From Saccharopolyspora ipomoeae (GTDB lineage Bacteria > Actinomycetota > Actinomycetes > Mycobacteriales > Pseudonocardiaceae), in assembly GCF_029952525.1 (NCBI RefSeq), contig NZ_JASAOF010000015.1, positions 62,001-126,000 of the forward strand: a stretch of 64,000 nt of DNA. Reading direction: 5' to 3'. Within the stretch, counting starts at the first letter, position 1, and each line of letters starts with the position of its first letter. Positions 25,612 to 33,959 of the stretch are shown one piece after another. The translations under genes and the position numbers were made by a program. Below the pieces are notes generated by a model that worked only from the letters and a program-made list of their open reading frames with translations, did not search any database and was not told the origin of the DNA.

Positions 25612-26081
25612 ACCAGCGGATTCCAGCGGAACTGCGCAAGCTGCGCGAGCTGTTCCAGACCGAGGACCCGGTCCCGGAACGGGTCCTGGCCGGTTCGTAC
25701 GCGGCGGTCGCGATGCGCACGAGCGGTCGCGACCGGGGCGAGCTCAAGCTCGTCGGCGACTCGGCGGACGAGCGCGTCGGGGTGCGCACCGGAGGACCGC
25801 AGAACCGGGTGCTGACCTTCGCGATGCCCGGGCGCGTGCTGGAGATGGACCTGGTGCCCGCCGCGAGCGGGCTGGTCACGGTCTCCGGGCTGGTGCTCAA
25901 CAAGGCCGGGCAGGCTTCGCCGACCGGCGAGGTCGTGCTGCGCCACCCCGCGGGTGAGCGCAGCGGCGAGCTGGACCGGCACGGCGCGTTCCAGGTGACC
26001 GACGTGCCGCGCGGACCGCTGAGCGTGGTCTACCGGCCGGAGCGGGCCGAGCCCGCCTTCGCGGATTGGCTGGTCTGTTGA
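25608..26081 (+). CDS. Small partner protein of the sigma/CHAT operon
   Basis: A 157-residue protein with no catalytic motif. The N-terminal ~50 residues are charged and helical (ELRKLRELFQTEDPVPERVLAGSYAAVAMR), the remainder is strand-rich and resembles a carboxypeptidase-regulatory/immunoglobulin-like module: VSGLVLNKAGQASPTGEVVLRHPAG, then LDRHGAFQVTDVPRGPLSVVYR. It overlaps the sigma gene (ATGA) and the CHAT gene (TTGA), so it is produced in step with both. A role as adaptor or protease target between them is an inference from its position. Confidence 0.75.
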   Translation: MNQRIPAELRKLRELFQTEDPVPERVLAGSYAAVAMRTSGRDRGELKLVGDSADERVGVRTGGPQNRVLTFAMPGRVLEMDLVPAASGLVTVSGLVLNKAGQASPTGEVVLRHPAGERSGELDRHGAFQVTDVPRGPLSVVYRPERAEPAFADWLVC

Positions 26082-28693
26082 GCGCCGCGGCGGCGGTGAC
26101 ACCGCCGGAGGCGATCGCGGACGCGCTGCGCTGGCGCGAGGAGGCGACGGCCGTGCCGAGGGACGCGCTGCGCGAGGCCGAGCGGCTGCTGGCGGGCGCG
26201 GCACCGGAGGGAGAGCTGCGGGTGCTCGCACGGCACATCGCGGCGCTGGCCTCGGTCGAGCTCGGCATGGTCGAGCAGGCGCGCGGGCACGTGCGGCTCG
26301 GGCTGTCCACCGCCCAGCGCGGGCGGTGGGCCAAGCGGTCCGCGCAGCTGCAGCTGACGCTGGCCTGGATCGAGCTGGAGCGCGGCGACACCGGGGCGAG
26401 CTGGGCGAACCTGGCCGCGGCCGAGCCGCACCTGCCCGCCGACGATCGGCCCCGGGCGACCTGCCTGCGGGGGCTGCTGCACTGCCAGCGCGGTCATCAC
26501 CGGGATGCGCGGCTGCGGCTGACCAGCGCGCTGGCCCACCTCGACGGGGACCGGCGCTGGCGGGCGAACGCGCTGCTCGGTCGTGGCCTGGCCAACCTCT
26601 ACACCAACCGGTTGGAGGAGGCCGAGCAGGACCTGGCCGACGCCGAGCGGATCTTCGCCGCCGACGGCCGGGGCGCGCGGGCGGCGGGGTGTCGGCACAA
26701 CCGGGGCTGCGTGGCGTTCCGGGCCGGGGACCTGCCCCGGGCGCTGCGGCTGTTCGAGGAGGCCGAGGCCGCCGGGCTCGACGTCCGGGCCAACCCCGAA
26801 GCGCTGGTCGACCGGGGTGAGGCGCTGGCGGCGGCGGGGCTGACGCAGCAGGCCCGCGCGGTCATGGAGCAGGCGGCCCGGCGGCTGTCCGCCACCGGGA
26901 AGCAGGGCAGGCTCGCCGAGACCCGGCTGGCGCTGGCCGGGTGCGCGTTGCGCGACGGCGACCCGGCGGCCGCGGTCGAGGCCGCGAGCGCGGCGCGGCG
27001 GTTGTTCCGGACGCAGAAGCGGCCGGCCTGGGCGGCGCTGGCCGCGGCGATCGTGTGGCAGGCCAAGCTGCGGACCGGCCAGAGCACGCGCTGCGCCCTG
27101 TCGGCTGCGCGCCGCGCGGCCTCCGCCTGCGAGGAGTTCGGGTGGCGGGCCACAGCGGCGGAGCTGCGGCTGACCGCCGGGAAGACCGCGCAGCGCGCGG
27201 GACTGCACTCGGTGGCGCGCAAGCTGCTCCGCCGCTGCGCCCGGCTGCGCGAAAGCGACGCCGTGCCACCGCAGTTGCGGGCGATCGGGTGGTTGGCGGA
27301 CGCGCTGCTGGCCGAGCAGGACGGCAACACCGCGCGGCTGCTCCGGTCCTGTCGCGCGGGCCTGCGCGCGGTCGACGGTCAGGCCGTGGACATGGCCGCC
27401 TTCGAGATGCGGGTGCACGCGCTGGGGCTCGCCGACGAGCTCGGCGAGGTCGCGGTGCGGGCCGCGCTGCGCGTCGGCGACCCGCAGCTGGTGCTGCGCT
27501 GGACGGAGCGCTCCCGAGCCAGCGCGCTGCACCGGCGTTCGCTGCTCCCGCCGACGGATCCGGCGCTCAACGACGCCCTGGTGCGGCTGCGGGGCGCGGT
27601 GCTCGACGCGCAGCGGTCCGCCGACCCGCAGCGCGGCATGAGAACCGTCGCCGACATGGAAGAGCGGGTGCGCCGCCGGGCGATGCTCGTCCAGGGACGC
27701 ACCGACCGGCTGCGGGCACCGGCCGAGGCCGACGAGATCAGCGCCGAGCTCGGGGAGGCCGTGCTGCTGAGCCTGTTCTCCGAGCGCGGCAACCTGTTCG
27801 CGGTGTCCATCGTGGACGGTGAGTTCGGGTTGCACGCGCTCGGTCCGGAATCGGCCGCCGAAGCGCAGGCGCTCCGGCTCCGGCACCTGCTCTCGCGCCA
27901 GGCGTGCGGGGTGGCGTCGCGCGCGGCGCCGATGTTCGAGCACGGGATCAGCGTGGCAGCGGCGGAACTCCAGTCGCAGCTGCTGTCCCCGGTGCTGGCC
28001 GAGCTGGAGCGGGGGCGCGGTCTGGTCGTGGTGCCGACCGGGCGGTTGCACCTGCTGCCGTGGTCGGTGCTGCCGGCGTGCGGCGGGAACGCGGTCACGG
28101 TGAGCCCGTCCATCCGCTGCTGGCTGGGTGGCGCGGCCCGGGCTCGCGCGGCCGATCCCGCCGGGGAGCGGGTGTGGGTCGCCGGGCCTGCGCTGGACCA
28201 CGCCGAGCGCGAGGTCACGACCTTGCAGCGGCGAGGTGGTGGACGGCTGCTCGCCGGTGATCAGGCGCGGACCGACCAGGTCCTGTCCGCAGTGGACGGA
28301 GCGGCGGTGGCGCATCTGGCCGCGCACGGTCATTTTCGCGCTGACCAGCCGTTGCTGTCCTGCCTGGATCTGGTCGACGGGCCGCTCTACGCCCACGACC
28401 TCGACGGCCTGCACCGGAGCCCCACCACGGTCGTGCTCTCGGCCTGCGACGTCGGCAAGTCCGCGATCAGCAGGGGCGATCAGCTCAGCGGGCTGACCGC
28501 CACGCTGCTCGAACGCGGCACCGCCACGGTGATCGCGAGCGTCGTCCCGGTCCCGGACGAGCGCACCGTGGAAGTCATGCTGACCCTGCACGAGGCCCTC
28601 GACGCGGGTCTGCCACCAGCAGCAGCCCTCGCGAAAGCCCAAGCGCAGCACGGAGAAACGGGCTTCATCTGCATCGGCTACGGAGGTGGTTGA
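26078..28693 (+). CDS. Helical-repeat (TPR-like) protein with C-terminal CHAT protease domain
   Basis: An 871-residue protein. Residues ~1-550 are a long alpha-alpha solenoid of TPR type (repeated W/L-A-x-A patterns such as ANLYTNRLEEAEQDLADAER), the rest a CHAT domain. The caspase-like dyad is present: His750 or His752 in AHLAAHGHF and Cys790 in VLSACDVGKSA. CHAT proteases are cysteine peptidases that cut specific partners, and in some systems gasdermins. Start TTG 26078 overlaps the upstream stop (TTGA); TTG 26066 and GTG 26096 are alternatives. With the sigma factor and S8 protease it forms a compact module; no gasdermin gene is seen nearby. Confidence 0.9.
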   Translation: MSAAAAVTPPEAIADALRWREEATAVPRDALREAERLLAGAAPEGELRVLARHIAALASVELGMVEQARGHVRLGLSTAQRGRWAKRSAQLQLTLAWIELERGDTGASWANLAAAEPHLPADDRPRATCLRGLLHCQRGHHRDARLRLTSALAHLDGDRRWRANALLGRGLANLYTNRLEEAEQDLADAERIFAADGRGARAAGCRHNRGCVAFRAGDLPRALRLFEEAEAAGLDVRANPEALVDRGEALAAAGLTQQARAVMEQAARRLSATGKQGRLAETRLALAGCALRDGDPAAAVEAASAARRLFRTQKRPAWAALAAAIVWQAKLRTGQSTRCALSAARRAASACEEFGWRATAAELRLTAGKTAQRAGLHSVARKLLRRCARLRESDAVPPQLRAIGWLADALLAEQDGNTARLLRSCRAGLRAVDGQAVDMAAFEMRVHALGLADELGEVAVRAALRVGDPQLVLRWTERSRASALHRRSLLPPTDPALNDALVRLRGAVLDAQRSADPQRGMRTVADMEERVRRRAMLVQGRTDRLRAPAEADEISAELGEAVLLSLFSERGNLFAVSIVDGEFGLHALGPESAAEAQALRLRHLLSRQACGVASRAAPMFEHGISVAAAELQSQLLSPVLAELERGRGLVVVPTGRLHLLPWSVLPACGGNAVTVSPSIRCWLGGAARARAADPAGERVWVAGPALDHAEREVTTLQRRGGGRLLAGDQARTDQVLSAVDGAAVAHLAAHGHFRADQPLLSCLDLVDGPLYAHDLDGLHRSPTTVVLSACDVGKSAISRGDQLSGLTATLLERGTATVIASVVPVPDERTVEVMLTLHEALDAGLPPAAALAKAQAQHGETGFICIGYGGG

Positions 28694-28714
28694 GACCCGT
28701 CGCCGCAGAACCCC

Positions 28715-29881
28715 CTACCGGAGCTTGTGCAACCGCCGGATTCCTTCGTCGAGGACTTCGTCCTTCTTGCAGAAGGCGAAGCGGACCAGGTGCTTGAAGT
28801 CGTCGGGGTTGTCGCAGAAGACCTGGACGGGGATGGCGGCGACGCCGACGCGTTCGGGCAGCGAGCGGCAGAACTCGGCGCCGTCGGTGTAGCCGAGCGG
28901 GCGGACGTCGGTGCAGATGAAGTAGGTGCCTTCGCTGTCGAGCACGTCGAAGCCGGCTTCAGCGAGTCCTTCGGCCAGCCGGTCGCGCTTGCGCTGCAGG
29001 TCGGTGCGCAGGGAGTCGACCCAGGGCAGCTCGTGCCGCAGGGCGTGGGCGACCGCCGGCTGGAACGGGGCACCGCCGACGAAGGTCATGAACTGCTTGG
29101 CGGCCCGGACCGCCGCGACCAGCTCGGCGGGTCCGCAGACCCAGCCGATCTTCCAGCCGGTGGCGCTGAAGCTCTTGCCGACGCTGGAGATCGACACGGT
29201 GCGCTCGGCCATGCCGGGCAGGCTCGCCAGCGGGTGGTGCTCGCGGCCGTCGAACAGGAGGTGCTCGTAGACCTCGTCGGTGACGGCGATGACGTCGTTG
29301 TCCCGGCAGACCTGGGCGATCGCGGCCAGCTCGGCATCGGTGAACACGGTGCCGGTGGGGTTGTGCGGTGAGTTGAGGATCAGCGCGCGGGTCTGCGGTC
29401 CGACGACCGATCGCAGCTGGTCGAGGTCGAGCTCGAAGCGGTGGTCGGGGCCCTGGCGCAGGCCGACGGTCTTGCGCACGCCACCTGCCATCGCGACGGC
29501 GACGGGGTAGGAGTCGTAGTACGGCTCGACGAGCACGACCTCCTCGCCGGGCTCGACCAGCGCCATCATCGTCGCGGTCAGGGCCTCGGTGGCGCCGACG
29601 GTGACCAGCACCTGGTCGGCCGGGTCGTAGGTGGTGCCGTAGCGGGCGCGGTGCTCGCTGATGGCCGCGCGCAGCTCGGGCTCACCGGCGCCCGGCGGGT
29701 ACTGGTTCACGCCGTTGGCGATGGCGTCCCGCGCGACGCGCAGCATGCTCTCCGGGCCGTCGGTGTCGGGGAAGCCCTGGCCGAGGTTGACCGCGCCGGT
29801 GCGGCGGGCCAGCTCGGTGATCTCCGCGAAGATCGTGGACGTGAACGGCTGGAGACGCGAGGTCAAAGCAGGAGTGCGCAC
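28715..29881 (-). CDS. PLP-dependent class I aminotransferase, DapC-like
   Basis: A 388-residue fold-type I aminotransferase. The PLP lysine is in SISSVGKSFSATGWKIGW, the pyridine-Asp in AVTDEVYEHLLF, and the substrate-carboxylate Arg is likely in HLVRFAFCKKDE. NSPHNPTGTVF is diagnostic of the aspartate/methionine aminotransferase class. It resembles Rv0858c of M. tuberculosis (N-succinyl-diaminopimelate aminotransferase) along its full length, which makes a lysine/cell-wall role likely; kynurenine or methionine aminotransferase activity is the alternative. GTG 29881 is chosen. Its stop is convergent with the CHAT gene, 21 bp apart. Confidence 0.9.
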   Translation of the reverse strand: MRTPALTSRLQPFTSTIFAEITELARRTGAVNLGQGFPDTDGPESMLRVARDAIANGVNQYPPGAGEPELRAAISEHRARYGTTYDPADQVLVTVGATEALTATMMALVEPGEEVVLVEPYYDSYPVAVAMAGGVRKTVGLRQGPDHRFELDLDQLRSVVGPQTRALILNSPHNPTGTVFTDAELAAIAQVCRDNDVIAVTDEVYEHLLFDGREHHPLASLPGMAERTVSISSVGKSFSATGWKIGWVCGPAELVAAVRAAKQFMTFVGGAPFQPAVAHALRHELPWVDSLRTDLQRKRDRLAEGLAEAGFDVLDSEGTYFICTDVRPLGYTDGAEFCRSLPERVGVAAIPVQVFCDNPDDFKHLVRFAFCKKDEVLDEGIRRLHKLR

Positions 29882-30019
29882 GCTTGCGGAGCCTAATACA
29901 CCGAACAACCCGCGTGACCAGCGTTTTAAGGCCCCCGAGGGGTGGGGCCGGGCGCCGTGTCGGGGCTCACGTCGTCGTGTTCGCCCCGGCTTGCCCGAAA
30001 ACGCTGCCACAATCGTGGA

Positions 30020-31279
30020 GTGCAACCCACGACGGTCCCCGACTCGGACAAGCGCCGGAGCCTGCGGCGGATGAAGGCGGTGGCCACCGCGTTCCTGCTG
30101 GTGGCGACGGCGGTCTACTTCTTCGCGCGGTGGCAGGAGAACGCGGGGGCCGGGGCCTGGGTGGGCTACGTCCGGGCCGCGGCGGAAGCGGGCATGGTCG
30201 GTGCGCTGGCGGACTGGTTCGCGGTGACGGCGCTGTTCCGGCGGCCGCTGGGGCTGCCGATCCCGCACACGGCGATCATCCCGACCCGCAAGGACACCAT
30301 CGGCCGCAGCCTGGGCGACTTCGTCGGCACGAACTTCCTGGCCGAGAACGTGGTGCGGGACAAGCTGCGCAGCGCCGGGATCAGCCGCCGCATCGGGGTC
30401 TGGCTCGACGACGACGATCACGCCGAGCGGGTCACGTCGGAGCTGGCCACGGCGGTGCGGGGTGCCGTGCAGGTGCTCCGGGACGACGACGTGCAGGCGA
30501 TCATCGAGCACGGGGTGGTGCGCAAGCTCGTCGACCAGCAGTGGGGGCCGCCGCTGGGCCGGATCCTGGGCCAGGTGTTCAGCGACGGATCGCACCACAA
30601 GCTGGTCGACCTGGTTTGCGACCGCGCTTACGACTGGGTGCGCGACAACCACGAGACCGTGCTGCGGGTGGTCAGCCAGCGCGCGCCGTCGTGGTCGCCG
30701 AAGTTCGTCGACGCGATGCTCGCGGACAAGATCTACGCCGAGGTCCTGTCGTTCGCGTGGGCGGTGCGCACCGATTCGGAGCACCCGATGCGCCAGGCCG
30801 TGGATCGCTTCCTGGTCGAGTTCGCCCACGACCTGCAGCACGACGAGAAGACGATGGCCAAGGCCGAGCAGATCAAGCACCAGGTGCTGGAGCACCCGGA
30901 GGTGCAGAACCTGGTGTCCTCGGCCTGGGGCACGGCCAAGAAGATGCTGCTCGACGCCGCCGAGGACCCGTCCAGCGAGCTGCGCGTGCGGGTCCGCGAC
31001 GGCCTCCGCTCGCTCGGGGCCCGGCTGCACGCCGAGCCCGAGCTGCGGGAGAAGGTCGACGGCTGGCTGGAGGGCGCCGCGACCTACGTCGTGTCGAACT
31101 ACCGGGACGAGCTGACCACGCTGATCACCGACACGGTGGAGCGCTGGGACGCCCAGGAGACCTCGCGCAAGATCGAGCTCCAGGTCGGCAGGGACCTGCA
31201 GTTCATCCGCATCAACGGCACCGTCGTGGGCGCCCTGGCGGGTCTGGCGATCTACGCGATCTCGGAGCTGCTGATCTAG
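30020..31279 (+). CDS. DUF445 family membrane protein
   Basis: A 419-residue DUF445 protein. One transmembrane helix is near residue 25 (VATAFLLVATAVYFFARW) and one at the C terminus (VVGALAGLAIYAISELLI), with a long helical, coiled-coil-like region in between. Family blocks are AGMVGALADWFAVTALFRRP, IPHTAIIPTRKDTIGRSLG and FVGTNFL. Function unknown; members are seen in many bacteria. GTG 30020 is chosen over the longer frame from 29942 because it yields a start directly before the first helix. It is divergent from the aminotransferase gene. Confidence 0.88.
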   Translation: MQPTTVPDSDKRRSLRRMKAVATAFLLVATAVYFFARWQENAGAGAWVGYVRAAAEAGMVGALADWFAVTALFRRPLGLPIPHTAIIPTRKDTIGRSLGDFVGTNFLAENVVRDKLRSAGISRRIGVWLDDDDHAERVTSELATAVRGAVQVLRDDDVQAIIEHGVVRKLVDQQWGPPLGRILGQVFSDGSHHKLVDLVCDRAYDWVRDNHETVLRVVSQRAPSWSPKFVDAMLADKIYAEVLSFAWAVRTDSEHPMRQAVDRFLVEFAHDLQHDEKTMAKAEQIKHQVLEHPEVQNLVSSAWGTAKKMLLDAAEDPSSELRVRVRDGLRSLGARLHAEPELREKVDGWLEGAATYVVSNYRDELTTLITDTVERWDAQETSRKIELQVGRDLQFIRINGTVVGALAGLAIYAISELLI

Positions 31280-31366
31280 GTTTTCGCGGCATGCGGCGGA
31301 GCCGCGTTCTCCTCCACCACCCGGGCAACCCCGCACCGCTGAGCAAGGTGACGACGATCGCTTTGG

Positions 31367-31912
31367 TCAGGCGGGAGTGTGTCTCTCGCGCCAGGAACGG
31401 GCCTTCTCCCGGTTGCCGCAGACTCGCATCGAGCACCAGGTGCGGGATCTGTTGCGGGAGCGGTCGTAGAACGCCCACAGGCAGTCCTCGGCCGGGCAGA
31501 TCTTGATGCGTTCCCAGTGCTCGGTGTGCACGAGTCGGGTGGCGGCGACGAGCACGCTGCCCAGCGCGTCCACGCCGACCAGCGAGGGGATGCCGTTGCG
31601 CAGCTGCACCTGCACGGGCCAGGTCGTGTTCGCCAAGCCGGTGGGGCGGGTTCCGCAGGCCACCGACGACCGCATGGTGTCGCGGATCTCGCGGGCCGCT
31701 TCGACTTCGGGGACCACGACCAGGCCGCGTTCGGTGCACCACCGCTGCCAATGGGCGTGCTCGTCGAGGACTTCGGTGCCCTTCTCGGCGTCGCAGGTGT
31801 TGAGGAAGGCCAGGACTAGCTCGATGTCGTGGTCGAAGTCGAGTCCGACCGCCTCCAGCACAGACGCGCGGTCCACTTCCGGAGCGACAGCTCTGCTGTT
31901 CACGGACACCAT
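31367..31912 (-). CDS. CGNR zinc-finger / ABATE domain protein
   Basis: A 181-residue protein of the family with an N-terminal stress-induced ABATE-like domain (LVLAFLNTCDAEKGTEVL, EIRDTMRSSVACG) and a C-terminal CGNR zinc finger: KICPAEDCLWAFYDRSRNRSRTWCSMRVCGNREKAR in which four cysteines and the CGNR motif are visible. These proteins are thought to be transcriptional regulators. ATG 31912. It lies alone, downstream-facing toward the DUF445 gene. Confidence 0.88.
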   Translation of the reverse strand: MVSVNSRAVAPEVDRASVLEAVGLDFDHDIELVLAFLNTCDAEKGTEVLDEHAHWQRWCTERGLVVVPEVEAAREIRDTMRSSVACGTRPTGLANTTWPVQVQLRNGIPSLVGVDALGSVLVAATRLVHTEHWERIKICPAEDCLWAFYDRSRNRSRTWCSMRVCGNREKARSWRERHTPA

Positions 31913-32004
31913 CGTAAGCCAGTAGGGGGTTGCGGCCGACACTTGTAACCTGCATTCTGCTCATTGGTGGTTAGTTAGCTCCGACACAGATGAGGAGAAG
32001 TGCG

Positions 32005-32385
32005 ATGAGTGCGTTGACGCTCGCCGCGTACGCGATCGACTGCGCCGACCCGCGCCGGCTCGCCGAGTTCTACGGCCGCTTGCTGGGATGGCAGATCGAC
32101 GAGGAGGAGTCCGGCGATCGGTGGGTGGAGCTCGCCGACCCGTCCGGCGGTGCGCCGCTGGCGTTCCAGCTCGACCCGCACCACAAGCGCTCGACCTGGC
32201 CGAGCCCGGAGGTGCCGCAGATGGCGCACCTCGACGTCCGGGTGGGCACGCTCGACGAGGGGCACGAGCGGGCGATCGCCGCCGGGGCGGTCCAGCTCCC
32301 GCAGCCGGCCGATCAGCGCGACGCGAGATTTCGGGTTTACGCCGATCCCGAAGGTCACCCCTTCTGCATGTGCGCAAGTCAGTAG
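32005..32385 (+). CDS. VOC-fold (glyoxalase/bleomycin-resistance-like) protein
   Basis: A 126-residue two-module VOC protein: DPRRLAEFYGRLLGW begins the first beta-alpha-beta-beta-beta unit, LDVRVGTLDEGHERAIAAGA the second, ending ADPEGHPFCMC. This is the DUF5069/PF18029-like glyoxalase group common in actinobacteria. Metal ligands are not all certain (His in AHLDV and Glu in DPEGH are candidates). ATG 32005 is used because GAGGAG (31991-31996) is in range; an ATG at 31990 lacks a site. Substrate unknown. Confidence 0.85.
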   Translation: MSALTLAAYAIDCADPRRLAEFYGRLLGWQIDEEESGDRWVELADPSGGAPLAFQLDPHHKRSTWPSPEVPQMAHLDVRVGTLDEGHERAIAAGAVQLPQPADQRDARFRVYADPEGHPFCMCASQ

Positions 32386-32396
32386 GGTTTCCGGCC

Positions 32397-32453
32397 GAGC
32401 GCTAGCAGGGTGTTAGCTGGGTGCTTGCAAGAGCTAGCACTCGGGGCTATGGT
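32397..32453 (+). promoter_or_regulatory. Promoter of the XRE-hbhA operon with GCTAGC repeats
   Basis: TTGCAA (32425-32430), a 17-bp spacer and TATGGT (32448-32453). GAGCGCTAGC (32397-32406) and GCTAGCACTC (32433-32442) are inverted copies of each other with one change, and TTAGC lies between. The second copy lies inside the spacer, so a bound protein would block RNA polymerase; the XRE protein itself is the obvious candidate. Confidence 0.6.
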
Positions 32454-32479
32454 GGATGTCGAAACCGGAGAGGTGCCCG

Positions 32480-32896
32480 ATGGAACGCGTGGACAAAGCC
32501 GTCCCCAAGGCCGTGAACCAGGCGGTCAGCGACCTCGGTGGCTACATCCGGACCCAACGCAACAACGCCCAGATCTCGTTGCGGCAGCTGGCGAAGCTCG
32601 CCGGAGTGTCCAACCCGTATCTGAGCCAGGTGGAACGCGGGCTGCGCAAGCCGAGCGCGGAGATCCTCCAGCAGATCGCCAAGGGGCTGCGGATCTCCGC
32701 CGAGGCGCTCTACGTGCAGGCCGGAATCCTGGAGAGCCGCGAGTCCGGGCCCGTGATCGACGCGATCCTCGCCGATCCGGAGCTCAGCGAGCGGCAGAAA
32801 CAAGTGCTTCTGGACATCTACTCCTCGTTCCGGCGCGAGCAGGACGCCGCGGAGGACGGGGACAGCGACGGGGACACCCACCAACCCGAGGAGTGA
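32480..32896 (+). CDS. XRE-family helix-turn-helix regulator (Rv0474-like)
   Basis: A 138-residue regulator with an XRE helix-turn-helix at about residues 25-75 (ISLRQLAKLAGVSNPYLSQVERGLRKPSAEILQQIAKGL) and an acidic C-terminal tail. It matches Rv0474, which lies directly before hbhA in mycobacteria, and the same gene order holds here. ATG 32480 follows GGAGAGG. Probably controls its own operon through the GCTAGC repeats upstream. Confidence 0.92.
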   Translation: MERVDKAVPKAVNQAVSDLGGYIRTQRNNAQISLRQLAKLAGVSNPYLSQVERGLRKPSAEILQQIAKGLRISAEALYVQAGILESRESGPVIDAILADPELSERQKQVLLDIYSSFRREQDAAEDGDSDGDTHQPEE

Positions 32897-32902
32897 ACCG
32901 CG

Positions 32903-33559
32903 ATGCCGGCTTTCCCCAAGACCGACGACGTCAACAAGGCCTTCAAGGAGGGCGTCGACCAGGCCCGGACCCCGCTGCTGGCGGCGCTGGGCGCCGGTGA
33001 CCTCGCCGCGCAGGCCGTGCTGGACGCCGTCACCAAGTTCCGCAACCAGGTCGCCGAGCGCACCGAGTCGGCCAAGTCCGAGCTGCCCAAGGACTTCAGC
33101 GAGTTCAAGGCCAAGCTCGACCCGTCCGAGGTGCGCAAGCAGCTCGAGACCTACGGCGAGTCCGCCAAGAAGTTCTACGAGCAGCTCTCCGAGCACGGCG
33201 AGGAGACCTTCAAGAAGCTGCAGGACTCCACGCAGGTGAAGAAGGTCCGCGAGCAGGTCGGCACCGCCCAGGGCAAGGTCGAGGACACCGTCGGCGACGT
33301 GCGCGGCCTGGCCGACGACGTGCTCGGCAAGGTCACCCGCACCTTCGTCAAGGAGGACGCGGAGCCGGAGACCGACTCCGACAAGGCCGACTCCGCGAAG
33401 ACCGAGGAGCCGAAGGCCGAGACCACCGAGAAGCCGGCCGACACCAAGCCCGCCGCCAAGCCGGCTGCGGCCAAGGCCACTCCGGCGCCGAAGGCGACGA
33501 CCACCAAGGCGACGCCCGCCAAGAAGTCGACGAGCGCCAAGGCCGCCGACGACGAATGA
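32903..33559 (+). CDS. hbhA: HbhA-like heparin-binding hemagglutinin homologue
   Basis: A 218-residue surface-protein homologue. The N-terminal two thirds form a long coiled coil, as in mycobacterial HbhA; the C-terminal ~60 residues are Lys/Ala/Pro repeats (KPAAKPAAAKATPAPKA) which in Mycobacterium bind heparan sulfate and are methylated. It starts six bases after the XRE stop. In a soil actinomycete an adhesin function toward host glycans is unlikely; a role at the membrane or with lipid bodies is possible, as proposed for HbhA. Confidence 0.9.
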   Translation: MPAFPKTDDVNKAFKEGVDQARTPLLAALGAGDLAAQAVLDAVTKFRNQVAERTESAKSELPKDFSEFKAKLDPSEVRKQLETYGESAKKFYEQLSEHGEETFKKLQDSTQVKKVREQVGTAQGKVEDTVGDVRGLADDVLGKVTRTFVKEDAEPETDSDKADSAKTEEPKAETTEKPADTKPAAKPAAAKATPAPKATTTKATPAKKSTSAKAADDE

Positions 33560-33571
33560 TCGCCGCGAGCG

Positions 33572-33604
33572 CCGGTCCCGGTACCCGACGGGTGCCGGGA
33601 CCGG
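33572..33604 (+). terminator. Hairpin after hbhA
   Basis: A 15-bp stem with one mismatch (33572-33586 with 33590-33604), 3-base loop, no T-run, 12 bases after the stop codon. Confidence 0.65.
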
Positions 33605-33656
33605 TTGCTGCCGGAGGCGGGTGCCCACGGCGGCACCCGGCACGTAAGGTGGGCAC

Positions 33657-33959
33657 GTGGGTTTTTCGAGCGGAATGCCGCTGTACTGGTGGATCCTGAC
33701 GGTCATCTGGATCGTGTGCATCCCGGTCGGTGTGTTCGCGTTCGTGCACGCCGCGCTGCAGCGCGCGGATGCCTTCACGGCCGCGGACAAGTTGAACAAG
33801 CTGGCCTGGATGGGGATCACCGGCGCCGCCGCGCTGCTGCTGATCGTCGACACGCGCGGGCCCTACGGGATCATCTGGATCGCCGGGCTGGTCGCCGCGC
33901 TGGTCTACATCGTCGACGTGCGGCCGAAGGTGAAGGAAGTCCAGGGGCGGTCCTGGTAG
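33657..33959 (+). CDS. DUF2516 family membrane protein (Rv0476-like)
   Basis: A 100-residue protein with two to three helices (about residues 8-30, 50-65, 70-85). It matches DUF2516 proteins, for which Rv0476 next to hbhA is the mycobacterial example: WWILTVIWIVCIPVGVFAFVHAA and GPYGIIWIAGLVAALVYIVDVRP. Function unknown. GTG 33657. Its stop overlaps the next start by one base (TAGTG). Confidence 0.88.
   Translation: MGFSSGMPLYWWILTVIWIVCIPVGVFAFVHAALQRADAFTAADKLNKLAWMGITGAAALLLIVDTRGPYGIIWIAGLVAALVYIVDVRPKVKEVQGRSW

Noticed and set aside
26030-28651. 873-residue minus-strand frame opposite the CHAT gene
   Set aside because: Antisense shadow; the CHAT frame has catalytic residues and coupled starts.
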